Part shown: one piece after another, positions 15,066-15,486 of the stretch | Layout: each line of letters opens with the position of its first letter | How positions within the stretch are numbered: the stretch's first letter is position 1 | Assembly: GCA_034112345.1 (NCBI GenBank) | Contig: JAWUVN010000098.1 | Coordinates: forward strand, 1-15,486 | Source of the DNA: Bermanella sp034112345 | Lineage (GTDB): Bacteria > Pseudomonadota > Gammaproteobacteria > Pseudomonadales > Oceanobacteraceae | DNA length: 15,486 nucleotides | Reading direction: 5' to 3' | Program-made: the position numbers and the translations under genes | The notes under the pieces: model-generated | Told to the model about the DNA's origin: nothing | Databases searched by the model: none | The model's input: the letters and a program-made list of their open reading frames with translations, nothing else

Positions 15066-15486
15066 GTCTATTTCCTCGTTAATTCTGTTCTACCATACAA
15101 GGGTTTATTCGAGACAAAAACGTGTTTATTGAATCAAAAAGAAAGTTGGCTCAATTTACCTAATCAAAATAATTAATGATGATTTGTTACACCGATCTGT
15201 TTATTAAAAATAATATTGTTACCAATCAAATAGTTTCAGCTATTAATAAAAGATCTTGTGTGATCAATTAGCTCATTGGCAATACTGGTTGCCCGATATA
15301 TTAAGATTTTAAGAAGGAACAGCTTGGGCAGAGTTATACGCACACAAGCTTATCGTGTTGAATCAGGAGTATTGTTAATGACAATCGCGCACAAAGTGCC
15401 CTCCTCCTATTGAGTTAACCTTATATGCAAAACAACTAGTCACCGGCAAGCGAGCTTATTAAATTCACCTTCCTGCAGACGAAAAA
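15066..15486. other. Gene-free right end of the window
   Basis: 421 bp with no convincing gene on either strand and stops frequent in every frame. It should contain the promoter of the TIGR02647 gene and perhaps that of a gene beyond the edge. Seen: a weak hairpin GGCAA-TACTGG-TTGCC (15278-15293) and a 29-codon frame from TTG at 15324 with AAGGA before it, not called as a gene. Composition rises in GC toward the right edge. Confidence 0.6.

Noticed and set aside
15324..15413. 29-codon frame from TTG with AAGGA upstream at the right end
   Set aside because: Too short, rare start codon, no recognisable sequence; spacing to the AAGGA could be chance.
1..15486. Mobile element, prophage, CRISPR array, integron or defence system
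   Set aside because: No transposase, integrase, phage-like gene, regularly spaced repeats or tRNA edge was seen. Gene content and order are those of a chromosomal acetate locus.

Overview
The window looks like ordinary chromosome from an AT-rich marine gammaproteobacterium, probably of Oceanospirillales or Vibrio-like type. The basis is protein family content and gene order (CrbS/CrbR, acs, a DUF4212-type sodium symporter pair and a CBS/DUF294 protein with an exonuclease). The species cannot be fixed from the sequence alone. I see no rRNA, tRNA, CRISPR array, insertion sequence, integrase or sign of recent transfer.

Layout: 1-1313 (-) is glutathione reductase, cut at its C-terminus by the window edge. 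1314-1772 is a long intergenic region. 1773-5267 (+) is a hybrid sensor kinase fused to a sodium/solute symporter module (CrbS type). Convergent to it, 5298-5963 (-), lies a LuxR/NarL-family response regulator (CrbR type). A clear intrinsic terminator (6072-6102) separates the regulator from acetyl-CoA synthetase (acs, 6151-8112, -). A 271-bp divergent promoter region follows, then a DcaP-like outer-membrane porin (8384-9550, +). Next come a small DUF4212 subunit (9670-9936) and a large ActP-like sodium:solute symporter (9948-11678). A strong terminator ends that pair, and immediately after it begins a second run of genes: an unrecognised membrane-anchored protein (11734-12234), a degenerate cyclic-nucleotide-binding/CBS/DUF294 protein (12249-14120) and a DEDDh exonuclease (14123-14818). 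A small TIGR02647-type protein (14826-15065, -) converges on them. The last 421 bp hold no supported gene.

Together the genes form a compact acetate (short-chain carboxylate) utilisation locus: outer-membrane entry (porin), inner-membrane sodium-coupled uptake (DUF4212 plus ActP-like), activation to acetyl-CoA (Acs), and sensing and control (CrbS to CrbR). The most interesting non-coding signal is a repeated element, GGTCTAAT or GGTCTAATAGC. It lies upstream of crbS, acs and the symporter pair, with a one-mismatch copy upstream of crbR, always pointing toward the gene. At acs it is half of a perfect inverted repeat, TTAGAC-N4-GTCTAA. I propose it as the CrbR operator of this organism; that is inference.
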